Part shown: positions 59,827 to 64,000 of the stretch, piece by piece
Numbering within the stretch: position 1 is the stretch's first letter
Layout: each line of letters starts with the position of its first letter
Assembly: GCA_040387195.1 (NCBI GenBank)
Contig: JAZKEF010000012.1
Location: 1-64,000, forward strand
DNA: 64,000 bases
Direction: 5' to 3'
Source: UKL13-3 sp040387195
GTDB taxonomy: Bacteria; Bacteroidota; Bacteroidia; UKL13-3
The notes under the pieces: model-generated
Database searches by the model: none
What the model saw: only the letters and a program-made list of their open reading frames with translations
Told to the model about the DNA's origin: nothing
Translations under genes and position numbers: made by a program

Positions 59827-59877
59827 TGGGCTATGCCGATGGTGAACATCGACCATCCAGCTTCCACCCTTCAATAG

Positions 59878-61323
59878 CTATTTATCCTCCAGTGCAAATG
59901 CATAATACCCTTTCGAGCCATCCGGGTTGATGCCTTCCAGTAGTACCCCGCCCTTTTTATCTGTTAAAGCCCTTTTTACATCGCTTGGAGTGTAAACTGG
60001 CATTTTATCAATGGATACAATAATAAACCCGTTGGGAATTCCTGCTTTTTTAAGTTCACTTTTTTCGTCCGCCTTTTTCAAACGTACTCCGTTTCCAATT
60101 TTCAACTTTAAACGTTCTTCCCTGCTTACATTTTCAAACTCACTGTTCAGTGCTTTCCCCGTCTCTATTTTAGGAGCTTTCACTAGGTCTGTTTTCCCGT
60201 CTTTGTTTTTGAGCATTACTTCAAACTCCTTTTCCTTGCCATCCCGCATCACCAATACTTTTACCTTGTCGCCCGGATTACGTTTGCCAATCTGCTCCTG
60301 GAGCTCGGCACTTGAGTTTACCGAAATATCTCCAATTTTAACAATTACGTCTTTGTCTTTTAAGCCTGCATCCTCTGCAGCACTGTTCGGATTAACCTTC
60401 GCCACAAATACTCCCTTCACTTCCTTCAACCCTTCCTTATCGGCCAGTTCTCCGTTCACATCCTGAATGCTTACACCCAAAAATCCACGCTGTACCTCAC
60501 CATACTTCAATAAGTCGTCAATAATTTTTTTCATCAGATTGCTGGGTACCGCAAAAGAGTATCCGGCATACTGACCGTTTTGAGAAGCTATTGCCGTATT
60601 AATTCCCATTAGCTTCCCTTCCGAGGAAACCAGAGCTCCTCCACTATTACCGGGATTTACAGCTGCATCTGTTTGGATGAACGATTCAATTGTGTATTGC
60701 GGACCACCTTGCGAATTGCTTCTGAGCAAATTAAGGTTACGTCCTTTTGCACTCACAATACCTGCTGTGACAGTTGATGTGAGGTTAAATGGGTTTCCAA
60801 CTGCCAATACCCATTGTCCTACTTTTACTTCGTCTGAATTGCCTACAACGGCAAATGGCAGGTTCTTTTCATCAATGCGCAATAAGGCAAGATCCGTATT
60901 CGGATCGTGGCCCAATAATTCTGCATCAAACTCTCTTTTATCGTTCAATATCACTTTTATTTTAGAGGCACCGTCAATTACATGGTTATTGGTTACAATA
61001 TACCCGTCCTGCGATATAATAACTCCAGAACCGGAAGCCTGACCCGGCATGGATGGCATCTCAAACCCGAAAAAATCGAAGGGATTGACTTCTCCCTGCC
61101 GTGGGTTCACGGTGGTGATAATATGTACTACAGTAGGAGTAACCAATTCGGCCACATTTACAAAATCAGGCCGGGCACCGGCATCAGCAAGGCTGGCATA
61201 CCGGGCGGGGTAGCTTTCGGTGAACACGGAGGAAGATTTTCCGTTATCAAAAAATTTAGTGACTCCAACGGCTACCAAACCTCCTAGGCTTGCAACAGCC
61301 AATAATCCTAGATACTTTTTCAT
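59878..61323 (-). CDS. HtrA/DegP-family serine protease
   Basis: A 481-residue periplasmic protease from ATG 61323, which begins an uncleaved or signal-like segment (MKKYLGLLAVASLGGLVAVG). The trypsin-like domain has His (TNNHVIDG), Asp (PNTDLALLRI) and Ser (NPGNSGGAL). Two PDZ domains follow (about 280-370 and 400-480). It degrades or refolds damaged envelope proteins. Length and motifs fit DegQ/DegP. It is convergent with phaJ. Confidence 0.93.
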   Translation of the reverse strand: MKKYLGLLAVASLGGLVAVGVTKFFDNGKSSSVFTESYPARYASLADAGARPDFVNVAELVTPTVVHIITTVNPRQGEVNPFDFFGFEMPSMPGQASGSGVIISQDGYIVTNNHVIDGASKIKVILNDKREFDAELLGHDPNTDLALLRIDEKNLPFAVVGNSDEVKVGQWVLAVGNPFNLTSTVTAGIVSAKGRNLNLLRSNSQGGPQYTIESFIQTDAAVNPGNSGGALVSSEGKLMGINTAIASQNGQYAGYSFAVPSNLMKKIIDDLLKYGEVQRGFLGVSIQDVNGELADKEGLKEVKGVFVAKVNPNSAAEDAGLKDKDVIVKIGDISVNSSAELQEQIGKRNPGDKVKVLVMRDGKEKEFEVMLKNKDGKTDLVKAPKIETGKALNSEFENVSREERLKLKIGNGVRLKKADEKSELKKAGIPNGFIIVSIDKMPVYTPSDVKRALTDKKGGVLLEGINPDGSKGYYAFALEDK

Positions 61324-61483
61324 ATATACAATGTTAAATTTTTCGAACTGATCAATTATCAATTATTATTCCAAATGACAAACATGCAGAGGTATCCACT
61401 TGTTTTATTTACTTTGCAGTAAACGAACCGTTCAAATTTTTTATTTTACCGTTCAACAAAATTCCGAAATTTGTTGCCGTTAC

Positions 61484-62326
61484 ATGAGCCATCACGATAA
61501 GCATCTATATCATTTTGAAAAGTATCTCAGGCAAGAGATGACGGATGATGAACGATTGGCATTTGATGAAAAATTGTCAGCCGACCCGGAACTTAAACAA
61601 GCATTTGTTTACTACAAAGCCCACCGGGCAAAGTTATTAAAGGAGCTTATTGCAGAGCATGAGGAAAGTCGTAAGGACAATCGTTTTAACAAGCTCATTT
61701 TCCTGCTCATTTCCCTTACCGGCATTGCACTCGCATTTAATTATGTTCTGTACCTGAATAAAGAAGAAGATAAAACTGTGGATTCAACTCCTCCCAAAAA
61801 TATCTTTGTGAGGTATATCCCCTTCCTTAATTGGGATAACCGAAATGAAAAAATAGATTCGTCCAAAACCAGCCTGAAAAAGGATTCCACCCTGAAACCT
61901 GTATTAACGACTCCTGCGCCCGAAACTGAACCTATTGAAACAATTGAACCGGCCATTAAAGATGAGGAGCGATCCATTACCGACATTTTTCTGAATGATA
62001 CTTTCATTACCATATATGACAAATCCTATATTGATCAGTTATTGGGCTGGAAACAATACTGCACTGATTCTGTATCCGGGGACACTTCGCTTACCGTGGT
62101 GCAGCAACCGATAAAACCAAAAGGTAAAAACAGTCCGCTTTTTGTTGAGTTCTGGCAATCGCCCGTTGGGTATAAAGGCTATTTGTTTACCGGTAAAAAA
62201 TTAATTGTATATGGTGTGGAAGCTCCCTTCGATATTTATATTTACAGAGACAATAACGAGACGAATGCCCTGATTAACAGCAGCAGCATTCCCCTTATTC
62301 CTAAATCCAATTTTCAACCGTTTTGA
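61484..62326 (+). CDS. Anti-sigma-factor-like single-pass membrane protein
   Basis: A 280-residue protein from ATG 61484. The N-terminus (MSHHDKHLYHFEKYLRQEMTDDERLAFDEKLSADPEL) resembles the cytoplasmic part of Bacteroidota anti-sigma factors without Zn ligands, followed by one membrane helix (FLLISLTGIALAFNYVLYL) and an extracytoplasmic domain (about 110-280). No ECF sigma gene is adjacent. Its stop (TGA) overlaps the dapF TTG start, so the two are translationally coupled. The sigma partner is unknown. Confidence 0.7.
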   Translation: MSHHDKHLYHFEKYLRQEMTDDERLAFDEKLSADPELKQAFVYYKAHRAKLLKELIAEHEESRKDNRFNKLIFLLISLTGIALAFNYVLYLNKEEDKTVDSTPPKNIFVRYIPFLNWDNRNEKIDSSKTSLKKDSTLKPVLTTPAPETEPIETIEPAIKDEERSITDIFLNDTFITIYDKSYIDQLLGWKQYCTDSVSGDTSLTVVQQPIKPKGKNSPLFVEFWQSPVGYKGYLFTGKKLIVYGVEAPFDIYIYRDNNETNALINSSSIPLIPKSNFQPF

Positions 62327-63135
62327 AGATCCCATTTTACAAATACCAGGGTACAGGCAATGATTTCATCATGATTGATGACCGTATGTTGCAATTTCCC
62401 GTTACCGATCAGGCATATGTGGCGCAATTATGCGACCGCAGGTTTGGTATTGGCGCGGATGGCCTTATTCTGCTGCAGCCACATGCCGAGCTTGGTTTTT
62501 TTATGAAATATTACAATGCTGATGGCAACGAAAGCAGTATGTGCGGTAACGGAGGCCGGTGCATTGCAGCTTTTTCTGCACAACTGGGTATAGCGCAGGA
62601 GGCAACCAAATTTATGGCCATTGATGGTCCGCACGATGCCATCATCGGTGTAGCCGAAAAAAATAACCGTTACATTAAACTCAAAATGAAAGATGTGGAT
62701 GCCATTGAAAAGCGTTCATTGAACACTTTTGTGCTGGATACGGGCTCCCCGCATTATGTTCAATTTATCGAAAACAACCTGCTCGAAATGGATATTGTAG
62801 CAGAGGCCAAAAAGATTCGTTACAATGATGAATTTGCTGCACGGGGAATAAATGTGAACTTTATTGCTGTTACCGGAGCCACCTCCATTGCCATTCGTAC
62901 CTACGAGCGCGGTGTGGAAGACGAAACCCTGAGCTGTGGAACAGGGGTTTCCGCTGCTGCCATCAGTTTGTGCCTGTTGAAAAAACTGCCTTCCGGACAT
63001 TACATTATTTCGGTAAAAGTAATGGGTGGCGATTTAAAAGTAAGTTACGATTATGATGAGAACACTCACACTTTCAGCAATATATGGCTTCAGGGGCCGG
63101 CAGCATTTGTTTATGAAGGTTCTCTTGAAGTGTAA
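62323..63135 (+). CDS. dapF: Diaminopimelate epimerase
   Basis: A 270-residue enzyme of lysine and peptidoglycan precursor synthesis, converting LL- to meso-diaminopimelate. The two active-site cysteines are C74 (SSMCGNGGRC) and C205 (LSCGTG). The start is TTG at 62323, overlapping the upstream TGA stop. Standard length for DapF. Confidence 0.95.
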   Translation: MKIPFYKYQGTGNDFIMIDDRMLQFPVTDQAYVAQLCDRRFGIGADGLILLQPHAELGFFMKYYNADGNESSMCGNGGRCIAAFSAQLGIAQEATKFMAIDGPHDAIIGVAEKNNRYIKLKMKDVDAIEKRSLNTFVLDTGSPHYVQFIENNLLEMDIVAEAKKIRYNDEFAARGINVNFIAVTGATSIAIRTYERGVEDETLSCGTGVSAAAISLCLLKKLPSGHYIISVKVMGGDLKVSYDYDENTHTFSNIWLQGPAAFVYEGSLEV

Positions 63136-63217
63136 ATGAACCTGCTTTTTTCTCCACATTCTCTTTACAATATCGCGTAAAATGCTTTACCTTTACTCCT
63201 TTTAAAGGGGGTCAATT

Positions 63218-64000
63218 TTGCTCGTTGTTAACACGCAACCATTCGATTTAGTATACACGCTGGTAAACCATCATTACCTTGGTTGTGTGCTGGAACCACA
63301 CGTGGTGCAGGTAAACAGTCTGGGTAATTTTACACTCACCCACCAACGGATATTCTCTAAAACAGCCGAATACTTCTCCAAAAAGATTACCGAAGCGGAC
63401 ATGAACCTTATTCAACTGCTGGATGAGGTTGATGATGACTACCTGTTCCGGAAGTATTACGTGGATGGCAAAAAGAAAATCCGCACCGCTGAATTTTTCG
63501 AAAAACACTGTTCGGAAGAGTTGATGAATGAGCAAATCCGCCCATTCATTGAACAACGGATGAACGAGGTGTTGCAGAAATTGCGTGGCCGCACCATCTA
63601 CAAAACAGGAAACGATAACAACCCTACTTCTGTAAAAATTGAGGTTGCCAAGGATAAGGCGACCATTCTCCTTCATTTCCGAAGAGATGCCGAGGGAACG
63701 CGTTACTTTCCAACTATCAAGTATAAAGGCGAGCGTATTGAGTTTATGTACAAAGGTGCGCAGATTATTACCAACACCCCTGCCTGGATGTTGCTAGACA
63801 ACCAGCTTTTCGATTTTGAAAAAGACATCGATGGTAAAAAATTACAGCCTTTCCTCAACAAGCGTTTTATCCAGATTCCAAAGGCTTCGGAAGAAACCTA
63901 TTTCAACAAATTTGTGACCCAGCTTGTCGAAAAATATGATGTATATGCCGAAGGGTTTAACATTATATCCGAAAAAGCCGTTGGCAAAACCCTGCTCAAG
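63218..64000 (+). CDS. SNF2-family DEAD/DEAH-box helicase, 5' part only
   Basis: The frame starts with TTG at 63218 (LLVVNTQPFDLVYTLVNHHY) and stays open for 261 codons to the window edge. It matches the N-terminal accessory region of the long Bacteroidota SNF2 helicases (VVNTQPF, FEKDVDGKKLQPFLNKRFI-type block: here FEKDIDGKKLQPFLNKRF; LVEKYDVYAEGFNI). The helicase core lies beyond the window. The start is TTG with no ATG nearby. The product is likely a cytoplasmic SWI/SNF-type DNA translocase of unknown role. Confidence 0.82.
   Translation, partial: MLVVNTQPFDLVYTLVNHHYLGCVLEPHVVQVNSLGNFTLTHQRIFSKTAEYFSKKITEADMNLIQLLDEVDDDYLFRKYYVDGKKKIRTAEFFEKHCSEELMNEQIRPFIEQRMNEVLQKLRGRTIYKTGNDNNPTSVKIEVAKDKATILLHFRRDAEGTRYFPTIKYKGERIEFMYKGAQIITNTPAWMLLDNQLFDFEKDIDGKKLQPFLNKRFIQIPKASEETYFNKFVTQLVEKYDVYAEGFNIISEKAVGKTLLK

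Overview
The window is about 64 kb of ordinary chromosome from a member of the Bacteroidota. The evidence is: a tRNA-rpsU-xerC-hpf block in the order seen in this phylum; an F-type ATP synthase operon that ends at atpG, with no atpD or atpC; type IX secretion (T9SS) parts and cargo (a SprE/PorW-like lipoprotein, a PorV/PorQ-family barrel, several proteins with C-terminal sorting domains); promoters of the form TTG-N18-20-TAnnTTTG; and almost no Shine-Dalgarno sequences. G+C looks to be around 40% by eye. I see no rRNA, phage, transposase or CRISPR array.

Layout. 1-2.2 kb (minus): rpsU, xerC, hpf and a tRNA-Thr cut by the window edge. 2.2-6.5 kb (minus): acyl-CoA dehydrogenase, a 45-residue membrane microprotein overlapping a helix-hairpin-helix protein, an RmlD-like reductase, and a DUF2975/HTH pair. 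6.6-13.6 kb (plus): miaB, a sigma-54 activator, two small secreted proteins, a PolX-family protein with a damaged polymerase site, a GT9 glycosyltransferase and a group III truncated haemoglobin. 13.6-21.1 kb (minus): a secreted protein/membrane protein/winged-helix operon, a lipoprotein, PBP1A and SprE. 21.3-28.0 kb (plus): a membrane-anchored coiled-coil protein, bactofilin, and the ATP synthase genes atpZ/I-B-E-F-H-A-G.

28-38 kb holds a small T9SS cargo protein, a 610-bp spacer with an array of ten 21-bp repeats, and a 2,614-residue modular beta-helix surface protein. 38-49 kb (minus): greA-HIT, then a TonB receptor / 1,307-residue exported protein / PorV-like barrel module, then a D-2-hydroxyacid dehydrogenase. 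49-54 kb: mgtE-rsmA (minus), pepA and pdxA (plus). 54-60 kb: rplU-rpmA (minus), a hypothetical gene, and a polyhydroxyalkanoate cluster (alpha/beta hydrolase, class III phaC, a methionine-rich PhaE-like subunit, divergent phaJ). 60-64 kb: an HtrA protease (minus), an anti-sigma-like membrane protein, dapF, and the start of an SNF2-family helicase that runs off the end.

How it fits together. SprE, the PorV/PorQ barrel and the sorting-domain proteins belong to one export route to the cell surface. phaJ supplies (R)-3-hydroxyacyl-CoA to PhaC/PhaE for storage polymer. The most unusual features are: the perfect Shine-Dalgarno of rpsU in a genome that otherwise does without; one shared sequence just downstream of the -7 element at three translation-apparatus promoters; the 21-bp repeat array; the PhaE-like protein with about 18% Met; the PolX with lost polymerase aspartates; and the TonB/exported protein/PorV module of unknown function.
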